A stretch of 57,562 bases of DNA from NCBI GenBank assembly GCA_964422615.1, contig CAYRBJ010000010.1, positions 1 to 57,562 of the forward strand. The letters run 5' to 3'. Position 1 is the stretch's first letter, and each line of letters opens with the position of its first letter. Made by a program: the position numbers and the translations under genes. The notes under the pieces were generated by a model. It was given only the letters and a program-made list of their open reading frames with translations. It did no database searches and was not told the DNA's origin. Below, in pieces: positions 16,962 through 25,753 of this stretch. Source of the DNA: DATLWN01 sp964422615. Its GTDB lineage: Bacteria; Pseudomonadota; Zetaproteobacteria; Mariprofundales; Mariprofundaceae.

Positions 16962-18094
16962 CAAATCTCCTGAGTAAGCGTATACCGATCGCCGGGCAGT
17001 CTGTCGATCACGCCCTGAAGTTCAAGGGCGAGTAATATCGGAGACAGTTCAGGCAGGCTCAGATGGCACTGCTCGGACAGCATGTCCACATGCGCAACTC
17101 CCTGTTTCAGCACTTGCAGCAGCATGGCTTCGGTCTCTGATGCCGGCTCGTACCGGGGCGTGTTGACGGAGGTTGCGGAGGAGTCCCAGCCCAGTGCTTC
17201 CGTAACCGAGGCGGTGCTGTCGGCGAGCCCGGCCCCGTCGCGGATCAGGCGATGGCAACCGGCATGGTTGCCGCCGAGCACTGATCCCGGAACGGCAAAT
17301 ACCTCGCGCCCATAGGCCAGGGCCTGATGGGCGGTGATCAGGCTTCCCGAACGCTGGTCGGCTTCCATGACGACGGTGGCCGGACTCAGGGCAGCGATGA
17401 TGCGGTTGCGCCGAGGGAAATGCTCGGGCCGGGCGGTCACATCGGGCGCCAATTCGCTGATGACACAACCGTTCCGGATGATGGCATCGATCTGCCGCCG
17501 CTGCTCATCGCGGCCGATGGCCTGCAGGCCGCATCCGAGCACAGCGACGGTGACACCGTCCGCTTCCAGCGCCCCTGCATGGGCGGCGGCATCGATGCCC
17601 TGGGCCATGCCACTGACGATGACCGTATCCTGGGCGGCCCATTGCCGGCACCAGCGTCGGGTCATCAAACGGCCTTCGCGGCTGGCCTTGCGCGAACCGA
17701 CGACGGACAGCATGCGCGGACGGCATAGTGCTTCCGTATGGCCCAGGGCATACAGCACCAGCGGCGCATCCTCGGCGGCAGCCAGATGTTCGGGGTATTC
17801 TGCATCGTCGATGCCGAGCAGTCGGATGCTGTGGCCCATACAGGTTTCGATGATGCGGTCGGTCTGCTGGTAATCGCTGGAGAGCAGGGCTTGCATCAGT
17901 TTCGGACCGATGCCTTCCTGCGCCGCCAGATCACTGGCTGAGGTCTGCCATAGGGTATAAGCAGATCCGAAGGCGCCGATAAGTTGCCTGCCGGTGACAG
18001 GGCCGATGCCCGGAATCAGGCTCAGGCGTAGGACAGCCCGTACCTGTGCCGGTATCCCCGGTGATGTTTCCGTTCCGGAAGCGTCCGGATCCAA
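16961..18094 (-). CDS. dprA: DNA-processing protein A
   Basis: Binds incoming single-stranded DNA and loads RecA during natural transformation. About 377 residues: N-terminal helix-hairpin-helix (RLSLIPGIGPVTGRQL), then a Rossmann-fold domain with VVGSRKASREG, VSGMAQGIDAAAHAGAL, RNRIIAALSP and QRSGSLITAHQAL, and a C-terminal winged-helix region. The start is uncertain: the frame is open into the LysM gene, and TTG 18094, 4 bases after that gene's stop, is the best choice. comM and the pilins in this window point to a competence role. Confidence 0.92.
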   Translation of the reverse strand: MDPDASGTETSPGIPAQVRAVLRLSLIPGIGPVTGRQLIGAFGSAYTLWQTSASDLAAQEGIGPKLMQALLSSDYQQTDRIIETCMGHSIRLLGIDDAEYPEHLAAAEDAPLVLYALGHTEALCRPRMLSVVGSRKASREGRLMTRRWCRQWAAQDTVIVSGMAQGIDAAAHAGALEADGVTVAVLGCGLQAIGRDEQRRQIDAIIRNGCVISELAPDVTARPEHFPRRNRIIAALSPATVVMEADQRSGSLITAHQALAYGREVFAVPGSVLGGNHAGCHRLIRDGAGLADSTASVTEALGWDSSATSVNTPRYEPASETEAMLLQVLKQGVAHVDMLSEQCHLSLPELSPILLALELQGVIDRLPGDRYTLTQEI

Positions 18095-18098
18095 TGCT

Positions 18099-19178
18099 CT
18101 ATGGGCGTGCCTGGTTGCGGACGATGTCGCCGACGTTGATCGGATTGGTCGATTCCGTGACCAGGGCGATGGAGGCATCCGGTTGCGGCACCAACACGAT
18201 GAGCTCGCCGATCTGCTCCTCCGGCAGCCTGACCGGTTTGCCGGTCACCGGGTCTTTGACCAGCCGGCCGACGCGATGGATCGACAGCACCGAACCCGGG
18301 CGCAGATGCTGGCGCAGGCCCAGGTTGATGCCGATAATCTGATGCTGACCGGCCTCTGCAGCATCGTTGCGCAGGTACATGACTTCGCCGACCAGCGGGT
18401 TCGTCGGATATGCGGGGATGATGTGTGTGTTGACGATATGGGCCGGTTTCAGGCGGTCACCCTTCGACATTTCCTCAAAGGAGTTCAGCACAACGCCACG
18501 GTAAATGTCCCCTTTGTGCGTGGAAACTTCAATCTGCCCGAGATCGTGGATTAGGTAGCCAACAAGCTTGCCGGTGTGCGGATCCTTGACCGGATCGCCG
18601 GTACGGAATACATCGAAGACCTGGCCTTCGGACGGCGTTGCCTCGGTGAATTTCAGGTAGAGATGGTCGTTGGCCCCGTAATTGATGCGCTGGTCGGAGG
18701 AGTTGACGATGTAACCGACCCCCTTGATCGCTTCCGGCTGGATAAAGTCCTGTCTGGCCAATGCGGTCAGTAGGAGGCTGGGGTTGATCTTCGGTTCAAG
18801 GTGTTCCGCCGGTTTGATGATGATCTCTGGTCGCAGGCGGGCCATGACCTCCGGCCGCGGCCGAACAGTGCTCAGGCCGCCGGTTGCCCTCTGCTCGGGG
18901 TTGAACCATATCTTGTTGCCCGGATAGATCAGGTCCGGGTTGGTAATATACAGGTTGCGCTCCCAGATCTTCATCCATTTTAGCGGATCCTTGAAGAAAT
19001 GGGCGGAGATGTCCCACAGGGTATCGCCCTTCTTGACGATATACGGCTGAGGGAAGTCGGGTTTCAAATTATTCTTCGTGACGCCGGCAGGCAGGCGGAG
19101 GGAATCGGCATGAACCGGCAACGGCGCGGCTACCAGAACGCATGCCAACAGAAGGGCAGCGAAGCCTTGAAGTTTCAT
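18099..19178 (-). CDS. Secreted LysM-domain protein
   Basis: A 359-residue protein with a clear signal peptide (cut after PLPVHA, residue 24) and one LysM domain (PYIVKKGDTLWDISAHFFKDPLKW..., about residues 45-92), the motif that binds peptidoglycan. The remaining 260 residues have no motif I can name but resemble the LysM proteins found upstream of dprA in many proteobacteria. ATG 19178 has a strong GGGAGG. It is 4 bases from dprA, giving LysM-dprA-topA-rimI. Confidence 0.85.
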   Translation of the reverse strand: MKLQGFAALLLACVLVAAPLPVHADSLRLPAGVTKNNLKPDFPQPYIVKKGDTLWDISAHFFKDPLKWMKIWERNLYITNPDLIYPGNKIWFNPEQRATGGLSTVRPRPEVMARLRPEIIIKPAEHLEPKINPSLLLTALARQDFIQPEAIKGVGYIVNSSDQRINYGANDHLYLKFTEATPSEGQVFDVFRTGDPVKDPHTGKLVGYLIHDLGQIEVSTHKGDIYRGVVLNSFEEMSKGDRLKPAHIVNTHIIPAYPTNPLVGEVMYLRNDAAEAGQHQIIGINLGLRQHLRPGSVLSIHRVGRLVKDPVTGKPVRLPEEQIGELIVLVPQPDASIALVTESTNPINVGDIVRNQARP

Positions 19179-19226
19179 GTTAACCTCCCAGCGTAAGCCG
19201 TGAATAAATCAAAGGATGGCATAAGC

Positions 19227-19844
19227 TTATGGAGCCCGCAAGCGGTGATTGCCACCGTGCCCGACCTTGGGTTCCTCGTGCCGGAGTAGTCGGGAGATGT
19301 TGGCGCGATGACGGACGAGTGTCAGCAAGCCCAGTGCCCCGGCGCTGGCCAGAAAGGCGGGAGGGCGGCCGAGGCCCCAGGCAAACAGGGGCAGACAGCC
19401 GGCGGCCAGTATCGATGATACCGATACATAACGCCACAGCTTCAGGCTGATCAGCCATACGGCAAAGGCCAGCACCGCGATCCACGGTTGCCAGGGGAGC
19501 ACGACGCCGAACATGGTTGCGACCCCCTTGCCACCCTTGAATGCCAGGTAGATGGGAAAGCAGTGGCCGATGAAGGCGGCCAGGGCGATGCCGGCGGTTT
19601 GCCATTCCGGCACCTGCCAGTAAATCGACAGACCGACGGGGATCGTTCCCTTCAGCAGATCTGCGGTGAGTGTGAGCACACCCACCGTCTTGCCGCCTGT
19701 GCGCATGGCATTGGTAGCGCCGATATTGCCGCTGCCATGCCGGCGGGGATCCCTGCCCGTGAGCAAGCGACTGAACAGTAAGCCGAACGGAATGGCACCG
19801 ATCAGGTAGGCGCCTGCAATGGTGACGGATGCATAGGCGTACAA
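19227..19844 (-). CDS. plsY: Acyl-phosphate:glycerol-3-phosphate acyltransferase
   Basis: An inner-membrane enzyme for the first acylation of glycerol-3-phosphate in phospholipid synthesis. It has 205 residues, five hydrophobic helices and the three PlsY motifs: GSGNIGATNAMR, a GHCFPIYLAFKGGKGVAT loop, and HRANISRLLRHEEPKVG near the C-terminus. The start appears to be TTG 19844, four bases after the epimerase stop, without a Shine-Dalgarno, so translation probably depends on coupling. Confidence 0.92.
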   Translation of the reverse strand: MYAYASVTIAGAYLIGAIPFGLLFSRLLTGRDPRRHGSGNIGATNAMRTGGKTVGVLTLTADLLKGTIPVGLSIYWQVPEWQTAGIALAAFIGHCFPIYLAFKGGKGVATMFGVVLPWQPWIAVLAFAVWLISLKLWRYVSVSSILAAGCLPLFAWGLGRPPAFLASAGALGLLTLVRHRANISRLLRHEEPKVGHGGNHRLRAP

Positions 19845-19848
19845 TGGG

Positions 19849-20799
19849 TTAATGCCGGTTCAGATGCCGGGTGCGGCTTGCATCCAGCTGATGTTGCAGG
19901 CGGGTGGGCTGATCGGAGGCGACCAGGGTGGGTAGAATATCCTCCAGGGCAACGGGCCTGCCGAACATGGACGGAAAGGGTTCGCCATCGATGATATTGT
20001 CGTGCCGGAGCAGCACGAGCTGGTCATGGGTCAGCGGTGGATTGGGTAGTGGCCGACACAGGGTGGCGATGACTGCGGCAAGCGGGAAGGGAAGCGGCGT
20101 CAGCATGCGCCGGCGTCCGAGAGCGTCCATCAACATAGTGAGAAGCTGCATCAGCGTATAGGTTTTGGGACCACCAAGTTCAAAGGTCTTTTCCGAAACA
20201 TGGCGATTGTTGATGGCCATGATGAATGCCCTGGCCACGTCATCGACCCACACCGGCTGGAACCTCGTGCCGCCGCCGACGACGGGCAGGATGGGCGATA
20301 TTCTGCTCATGGCCCGGAAGCGGTTGAAGAACGAGTCTTCGCTGCCGTAGATGACCGACGGCCGGTAGATTGCCCAGTTCAGGCCGGATTGGCGCACATG
20401 GCCTTCGGCTTCGCCCTTGGTCCGTGCATAGGCGCTGGCGGGAATTTGGCCGGCACCCAGGGCGCTCATGTGCAGGTACTGCCTGATTTTGGCCCGCTTG
20501 CAGGCAGCCAGGATATGCTCGGTGCCGTGGACGTGGGCTGCCTCGAAGTTCTGGCGTCCGCGTTCAAACAGCAGGCCGACAAGGTTGATGACCACACCGG
20601 CATCCATGACCGCCTCATCCAGGCCGCGTCCATCCGTGACATCGGCACGTATAAGGCGGGTTCCCTCCACCAGCAGGTTCCGGGCGCGCTCGGGATGGCG
20701 GCAGGCGACCGTCACTGAGTATCCTTGGTCGGCGGCCAGGTGCACCAGGGTACGGCCGACGAAACCGCTGCCACCGATTATGCAGATGCGCGTGCCCAT
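19849..20799 (-). CDS. NDUFA9-like NAD(P)-dependent epimerase
   Basis: A 316-residue atypical short-chain dehydrogenase. N-terminal Rossmann motif IGGSGFVGRTLV, middle segment SALGAGQIPASAYARTKGEAE (Tyr and Lys of the catalytic pair) and RPSVIYGSEDSFFNRF match the complex I NDUFA9-like/YbjT family. Such proteins are linked to quinone metabolism or respiration, but the substrate is unknown. ATG 20799 has an excellent AGGAGGAG. plsY follows 4 bases after the stop. Confidence 0.8.
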   Translation of the reverse strand: MGTRICIIGGSGFVGRTLVHLAADQGYSVTVACRHPERARNLLVEGTRLIRADVTDGRGLDEAVMDAGVVINLVGLLFERGRQNFEAAHVHGTEHILAACKRAKIRQYLHMSALGAGQIPASAYARTKGEAEGHVRQSGLNWAIYRPSVIYGSEDSFFNRFRAMSRISPILPVVGGGTRFQPVWVDDVARAFIMAINNRHVSEKTFELGGPKTYTLMQLLTMLMDALGRRRMLTPLPFPLAAVIATLCRPLPNPPLTHDQLVLLRHDNIIDGEPFPSMFGRPVALEDILPTLVASDQPTRLQHQLDASRTRHLNRH

Positions 20800-20829
20800 T
20801 GCTCCTCCTGACGGACCTGGATCGGGAAT

Positions 20830-20859
20830 AAATTACCAAGCAGCAGCCAACATGGTCAA
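20830..20859 (-). promoter_or_regulatory. Candidate promoter for epimerase-plsY
   Basis: Minus strand TTGACC (20859-20854), 18-base spacer, TAATTT (20835-20830). The -35 is good, the -10 weak. It lies in the 144-base divergent gap (20800-20943). I see no convincing promoter for the plus-strand gene there, only a good Shine-Dalgarno (GGAGGGG). Confidence 0.4.
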
Positions 20860-20943
20860 TGTGGTGTCCCATATCATGGATGTGATTCTTGCGATGCGGA
20901 AGGCAAAGTCTAAGCTAGCGGCTGGGGCGATGCGGAGGGGTGG

Positions 20944-21987
20944 ATGGCTTTGCGTTATTTCAATCCGGATGAGGTGATGGCGGCGGCACGCAGCGCCTTG
21001 CGCCTTCGCCTGCTGGTCACCATGGCAGTCACGCTGGTGGGTGCCGTGGTCATCTACGGGGTGTTCAGCATCGACGGAACTGTCCATGGCTTTGGCTCGA
21101 TTTTGCTGCGTTTTGTCGGTGGGGTGGGTGGATTGTTGTGGGCGCTTTTCGGCTTGACTGCCCTGGCCCACCAGATCGCGATGGCGCATGATGGGGGTGA
21201 GATCCCCGGATTGCTCGACGCAGTTGGTTTCGCATGGGAGCGCATCCTGTCCCTGGTGGTGGTGCCGGCATGGGGAGCAGGCCTGCTGCTGGTCCTGCTG
21301 CTTGTGGAAATGCTGGTGGTGTTGATCGCCCGCATTCCTGGCCTTGGAGACTTGTGGCTGGCCGTGGTGGCGATGCCGATGCTGTTGCTCAATACGCTGG
21401 TCGCACTCGTCCTGTTGTTGGCGCTGTTTAATATTGCCGTGCGCGTGGCGATCTCGTCGCCGGACATGGAATCTCTGAAAAATACGCTGTGGCACCTGCT
21501 GCGCACCCGCCTGCCGGAATTGCTGATCTATAACCTCGGCGGGGTGCTGGCGGCCTGCTTGGTCGCCGCTGTCGTGCTGTCGCCGTTGTGGTTGGGCTGG
21601 CGGATCACCCATGGCATCGTCGGCTATGTGGCTGGCGGCACCATGCACACCGTCCTTGCTGCTACCGGCTTTTGGGGCAGCATTGCGCATGTGGTGGGAC
21701 TGGTGATGGTCGGGCTGCTGGTGGCGGCGGTGGCCAGCGTACCCTGTATCGTGATCACCCATCTGACCCTGATGGTGCATAAGGAGTTGGATGCCGGATC
21801 TGTGGCCGCCGCCGAAGCGGCCGTGACCGGGAAAAAAGCTACGCCACGGCGTGCGGCGCAGGGTGCACCCCCCCGCACATCCAAACCGAAGAAGTCTGCC
21901 GCCAAGTCGCAGGCGTCCCGTAAACCACGGAAGGCGCGGACGAAAAAGCCCCCCGCATCGAAGGGCTCGTCTCCGAAAAGCGAATAA
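20944..21987 (+). CDS. Multi-pass membrane protein with basic tail
   Basis: A 347-residue protein I do not recognise. Residues about 20-295 hold roughly six to seven hydrophobic helices, including one very Leu/Val-rich run (LLLVLLLVEMLVVLIARI). The last ~55 residues are cytoplasmic-looking and extremely basic, rich in Lys, Arg, Ala, Pro and Ser (KKATPRRAAQGAPPRTSKPK and on), like a histone H1 tail. ATG 20944 follows GGAGGGG. The acyl-CoA ligase gene begins 16 bases after its stop, so the two are likely co-expressed. A membrane-tethered nucleic-acid or phospholipid contact is a guess. Confidence 0.75.
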   Translation: MALRYFNPDEVMAAARSALRLRLLVTMAVTLVGAVVIYGVFSIDGTVHGFGSILLRFVGGVGGLLWALFGLTALAHQIAMAHDGGEIPGLLDAVGFAWERILSLVVVPAWGAGLLLVLLLVEMLVVLIARIPGLGDLWLAVVAMPMLLLNTLVALVLLLALFNIAVRVAISSPDMESLKNTLWHLLRTRLPELLIYNLGGVLAACLVAAVVLSPLWLGWRITHGIVGYVAGGTMHTVLAATGFWGSIAHVVGLVMVGLLVAAVASVPCIVITHLTLMVHKELDAGSVAAAEAAVTGKKATPRRAAQGAPPRTSKPKKSAAKSQASRKPRKARTKKPPASKGSSPKSE

Positions 21988-22003
21988 TCAGTAACGGGTT
22001 TTC

Positions 22004-23782
22004 ATGCGGATCGATTCCCAACGCATTTCCACGGCACAACACCTGCCCGATGCCATGTTTGCGGCGGCAGCGGCAAATCCTTCGCACCCTGCCCAATGGT
22101 ATCGGGTGGCCGATGCCTACCATCCCCTGACTTATGCCCAGCTCGCCTCCAGGACGCGGCTTGTGGCCACCGGATTGCTGGCGGCGGAGGTGGGGCAAGG
22201 CGATCGAGTGGCGTTGCTGATGGAAAATCGTCCGGAATGGGCGGTTGCCGATTATGCGGTGATGGCGATCGGGGCGGTGACGGTGCCCCTGTACTGCTCC
22301 TACCGTCCCCGGGATATGGCTTATGTCATCAACGACGCGCAGGCGCGGGTGCTCATCTGTTCGGGCGGCGTTCTGCTGCAGCACCTGCTGAAGGCCATCG
22401 AGAGTTGTCCGCAGGTTGAGGTGATTTATGCCCTGGAGCCGCAAGACAAGCATACCCTGCTGCGTCCGTTCGCGGAACTGGAGGCGCAGGGTGTCGATGT
22501 CGTGTCCCTGGATGCCCGCTTGGCCGAAATCAGCCGTGCCAGCCTGGCGACCATCGTCTATACCTCCGGAACGACGGCGACACCCAAGGGCGTGATGCTG
22601 TCGCATGGCAATCTGCTGACAGTTGTCAGTGCGGCCAGTGAAGTCATCGATCTTCGTGCCGATGACATGATGCTATCATTTCTGCCGCTGGCGCACAGTC
22701 TGGAGCGCCTTGCTGGCCATTTCCTTGCCTATTCCACCGGCATTTCGGTGGCCTTCGCCGAACGTCCGGATACGGTGGCCAAGAATCTGATGGAGGCGAA
22801 GCCGACGCTGCTGATATCGGTTCCACGCATGTTTGAGGTGGTGCGTGGGCGCATGCTCGGGCAGCTGGCCAAGCAGTCGCCCTGGAAACAGCGGCTGTTT
22901 ACATCCTATGTGTCGCTCGGCACGGCCTTGTACCGGGGGAAAATGACGCTGTTCGGGCGCCTGGCCTATGCCCTGCTCGATCGTTTGGTGGGTCGTAAGG
23001 TCCGTCAGCGATTCGGGGGCCGTCTGCGTCTGATGGTGTCCGGGGGCGCACCGTTGAGTGCTGAGATCAATGAATTCTTTGAAGGTATCGGCATGCCAAT
23101 CCTGCAGGGTTATGGCCTGACGGAATCGGCGCCGCTGATCACCGTCAATCCCGAGCAGGATCGAAGGCTGGGCACGGTCGGCAGGCCGGTGGCCGATATC
23201 GAGGTGCGCTTGGCCGAAGATGGCGAGATCCTGGCCCGTGGCGCGAACATCATGCTCGGATACTGGCATCAGCCCGAGGCGACAGCGGAGACGGTCGTTG
23301 ACGGCTGGCTGCATACCGGCGATATCGGGGAGATCGACGCGGATGGCTACCTGCGCATCACCGACCGCAAGAAGGATATTATCGTTAATTCCGGCGGCGA
23401 GAACATCGCGCCACAGCGCATCGAGATGCTGCTGGTTGCCGATCCGATGATTGACCAAGTGGTGGTTTTCGGAGATCAGCGGCCGTATCTGGTGGCCATC
23501 GTGGTACCGAACGAGGAAGCCTGTCGTACCTGGGCCGATGGTAAGGGCCTGCCGGCAACCGACTGGTCGTCCCTGGTGGTCTCACCGGTGCTGCGCGAGG
23601 AGTTGCAGAATCGCATTGCCGGCATCCTGAAACCACTCAATCCCTATGAGCAGGTGCGGCGCATCCATGTGCGCGCCGAGCCGTTTACCATTGAGGGTGG
23701 ACTGCTGACGCCGACGCTGAAGATCAAGCGCCGCTTGGTGCTCGAGCAGTACCAGGGCGAGATCGAGGCGCTTTACCAGTAA
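22004..23782 (+). CDS. Long-chain acyl-CoA synthetase
   Basis: A 592-residue adenylate-forming enzyme that activates fatty acids to acyl-CoA. It shows the P-loop-like YTSGTTATPKGVMLSH, the adenylate motif QGYGLTESAPLITVN, the A8 hinge GDIGEIDADGYLRITDRKKDIIVNSGG, and a C-terminal lysine region (TPTLKIKRR) typical of the eukaryote-like AMP-dependent synthetase FAA/FadD15 group. ATG 22004 has only a weak ACGGG ahead. The tail-to-tail neighbour yajQ ends 4 bases beyond. The chain-length preference is not predictable here. Confidence 0.9.
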   Translation: MRIDSQRISTAQHLPDAMFAAAAANPSHPAQWYRVADAYHPLTYAQLASRTRLVATGLLAAEVGQGDRVALLMENRPEWAVADYAVMAIGAVTVPLYCSYRPRDMAYVINDAQARVLICSGGVLLQHLLKAIESCPQVEVIYALEPQDKHTLLRPFAELEAQGVDVVSLDARLAEISRASLATIVYTSGTTATPKGVMLSHGNLLTVVSAASEVIDLRADDMMLSFLPLAHSLERLAGHFLAYSTGISVAFAERPDTVAKNLMEAKPTLLISVPRMFEVVRGRMLGQLAKQSPWKQRLFTSYVSLGTALYRGKMTLFGRLAYALLDRLVGRKVRQRFGGRLRLMVSGGAPLSAEINEFFEGIGMPILQGYGLTESAPLITVNPEQDRRLGTVGRPVADIEVRLAEDGEILARGANIMLGYWHQPEATAETVVDGWLHTGDIGEIDADGYLRITDRKKDIIVNSGGENIAPQRIEMLLVADPMIDQVVVFGDQRPYLVAIVVPNEEACRTWADGKGLPATDWSSLVVSPVLREELQNRIAGILKPLNPYEQVRRIHVRAEPFTIEGGLLTPTLKIKRRLVLEQYQGEIEALYQ

Positions 23783-23786
23783 GAAT

Positions 23787-24272
23787 TCAGTCCCTGAAGT
23801 TGGAGAAGGAAAGCGGGCGGTCCGCCTTCAGGCCCCGAATCAGGGCCATGGCCGACTGCAAATCATCCCTGCTTTTGCCGGTGATCCGTACCTGCTCGCC
23901 CTGGATGGCGCTCTGAACCTTCAGCTTGCTGTCCTTGATCTCCCGTCCGATTTGCTTGGCCAGTTCCTTGTCGATGCCCTGCTTGACGGCGATGGACTGA
24001 CGCAGCGTATCACCGCTGGCGCGCTCGGGCTCAGCGAAGTCCAGGCATCGGGGATCAACGCCGCGCCGCACGATACGCGCTTTCAGCAACTCATGGATGG
24101 CGCCCAGCTTGTACTGATCATCGGCGAGCACGGTGATGACGGCGCCATTGCGTTCAATGCTCGCTTTGCTGCCCTTGAAATCATACCTCGTCGAGATCTC
24201 CTTGCGGACCTGATTGACGGCATTGTCCACTTCTTGCAGATCGGTTTCCGATATCACATCGAAGCTCGGCAT
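23787..24272 (-). CDS. yajQ: YajQ-family nucleotide-binding protein
   Basis: A 161-residue protein with two ferredoxin-like halves (PSFDVISETDLQEVDNAVNQ ... STRYDFKGSKA ... SKLKVQSAIQGEQVRITGKSRDDLQ), matching YajQ/UPF0234. Family members bind nucleotides; a Xanthomonas homologue is reported as a cyclic-di-GMP effector. The frame is open upstream, but ATG 24272 has GGGAGG nine bases ahead and the standard N-terminus. Confidence 0.93.
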   Translation of the reverse strand: MPSFDVISETDLQEVDNAVNQVRKEISTRYDFKGSKASIERNGAVITVLADDQYKLGAIHELLKARIVRRGVDPRCLDFAEPERASGDTLRQSIAVKQGIDKELAKQIGREIKDSKLKVQSAIQGEQVRITGKSRDDLQSAMALIRGLKADRPLSFSNFRD

Positions 24273-24319
24273 GGCGTGACCTCCCGCAGGGTTTCCAGGA
24301 TATCGTGCAGCAGGATGCT

Positions 24320-24348
24320 TTGACATTCAATGGGTTGGCGGCAATCAT
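24320..24348 (+). promoter_or_regulatory. Candidate promoter for the M23 peptidase gene
   Basis: A perfect -35 TTGACA (24320-24325), 17-base spacer and a poor -10 AATCAT (24343-24348). It sits in the 90-base divergent gap with yajQ. Transcription would begin near 24355, only about 8 bases before the first ATG, so a later start codon may be used. Confidence 0.45.
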
Positions 24349-24362
24349 GCCAGTAAAAGGGG

Positions 24363-25697
24363 ATGCGTTTGCAGCAGGATTTTGCCCATCGCAGCGATCA
24401 TGGCCGGCCGGCGAGGGAGCCAAACCGTCGTCCATCGGCCGTAAGGCGCCTGTTGCCCATGCTTTCGCTGACGGTGCTCGGTTTCGCGGTGGTCGCCGTA
24501 CTGATGCTGTTGAGCGGCGGCCAGCAGGTCAGCGCCAGTGCATCCTCGTTCAAGGAAGAATGGCTGCCACCCGAAATGCCGGCGGCGGCGAGCCATGCCC
24601 AGGACCAGGAGAGCCGGGTGTCCCTGCATAAAGGGGACACCGCCATCTCGGCGCTGACGCAATTGGGGTTGTCGATGCCGCAGATCATGCGCGCCGTGCA
24701 TGCGGCGCGCGCCGTGTATCCGCTCAAGGATGTCCATACCGGCCATGTCATGACCCGCATGGATGGAAATGACGGCATGCGGATCTTTTATGAGATCGAT
24801 CCCCAGCAGCGCCTGCGGCTGCAGCGCGATGGCGATGGACAATGGCAGGCCGCGATCAACGAACTCCCCGTCAGAGACCGGTTGGCGGAGGCCGAGGGGA
24901 GCATCGAAGACAGCCTGTTTGGTGCGGCCGAAAAAGCGGGCCTGGATGACACCATCACGATGAATCTGGTCGACATCTTCTCGTGGGATATCGATTTCGC
25001 GCGGGATATCCGCGCTGGCGACAGCTTTCGTGTCCTGTATCGGGAACATTACGACACCAAGGGCAGGATGATCGGAGCCACCATCCTGGCCGCGGAGTTC
25101 ACGAACCAGGGTCGAACCTACCGGGCCGTCCGCTACCGGACTGCCTCTGGGCGCTACGATTATTTTACACCCGATGGCCAGAGCATGCGCAAATCCTTTC
25201 TGAAGGCCCCTTTGAAGTACACGCGTATCTCTTCGCGTTATTCACTGCATCGCATGCATCCGATCCTCGGTTATACGCGCGCACACCGCGGCGTGGATTA
25301 CGCGGCGCCGATGGGCACACCGGTGCATGCCGTGGGCGACGGTGTGATCAGGTATTGTGGCTGGCGGGGCGGCTACGGGCGCTTCATCGTGATTCGCCAT
25401 ACCGATGGCATACATGCGACCGCCTATGCCCATCTGTCCCGCTACGCCAGAGGCATCCACAGCGGCGTGCACGTGCATCAGGGGCAGACGATTGGCTATG
25501 TGGGCATGAGCGGGTTGGCCACCGGACCCCATCTGCATTTCGAGTTCCGCGTCCATGGCGTGAAGGTGAATCCCCTGACAGTGAAACGTACGCCGGCCAA
25601 GCCGGTGCCACAGGCTCAGATGACCGCGTTCCGCCAGGCTACGGCTCCATGGCTGGCCCGGATCGAGGTGCCGCAGCCCCTGCTGGCCTGGAATTAA
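24363..25697 (+). CDS. Membrane-anchored M23 peptidoglycan endopeptidase
   Basis: Up to 444 residues. One N-terminal transmembrane helix (LLPMLSLTVLGFAVVAVLML, about 30-49) is followed by an OapA/LysM-like region (LHKGDTAISALTQLGLSMPQIMRAV). A linker domain resembling MepM/YebA and a C-terminal M23 zinc peptidase come next, with metal ligands in HRGVDYAAP and HLHFEFR and the active-site His in AYAHLSR. It should cut peptidoglycan cross-links in the periplasm. The start is uncertain: ATG 24363 directly abuts AAAAGGGG, too close for a Shine-Dalgarno, and TTG near 24453 follows AAGGCG. Confidence 0.88.
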   Translation: MRLQQDFAHRSDHGRPAREPNRRPSAVRRLLPMLSLTVLGFAVVAVLMLLSGGQQVSASASSFKEEWLPPEMPAAASHAQDQESRVSLHKGDTAISALTQLGLSMPQIMRAVHAARAVYPLKDVHTGHVMTRMDGNDGMRIFYEIDPQQRLRLQRDGDGQWQAAINELPVRDRLAEAEGSIEDSLFGAAEKAGLDDTITMNLVDIFSWDIDFARDIRAGDSFRVLYREHYDTKGRMIGATILAAEFTNQGRTYRAVRYRTASGRYDYFTPDGQSMRKSFLKAPLKYTRISSRYSLHRMHPILGYTRAHRGVDYAAPMGTPVHAVGDGVIRYCGWRGGYGRFIVIRHTDGIHATAYAHLSRYARGIHSGVHVHQGQTIGYVGMSGLATGPHLHFEFRVHGVKVNPLTVKRTPAKPVPQAQMTAFRQATAPWLARIEVPQPLLAWN

Positions 25698-25753
25698 CGG
25701 CGGTGTCGAATGTGGCCCTCGGGCCGCGCACAAACCAATGAGTGGGATATAAC

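Noticed and set aside
20833..21780. His/Gln-rich minus-strand frame opposite the basic-tail membrane protein
   Set aside because: Its low-complexity His/Gln/Asp composition is the complement of a hydrophobic, Leu/Val-rich membrane gene. The plus-strand frame has a strong Shine-Dalgarno and coherent helices.
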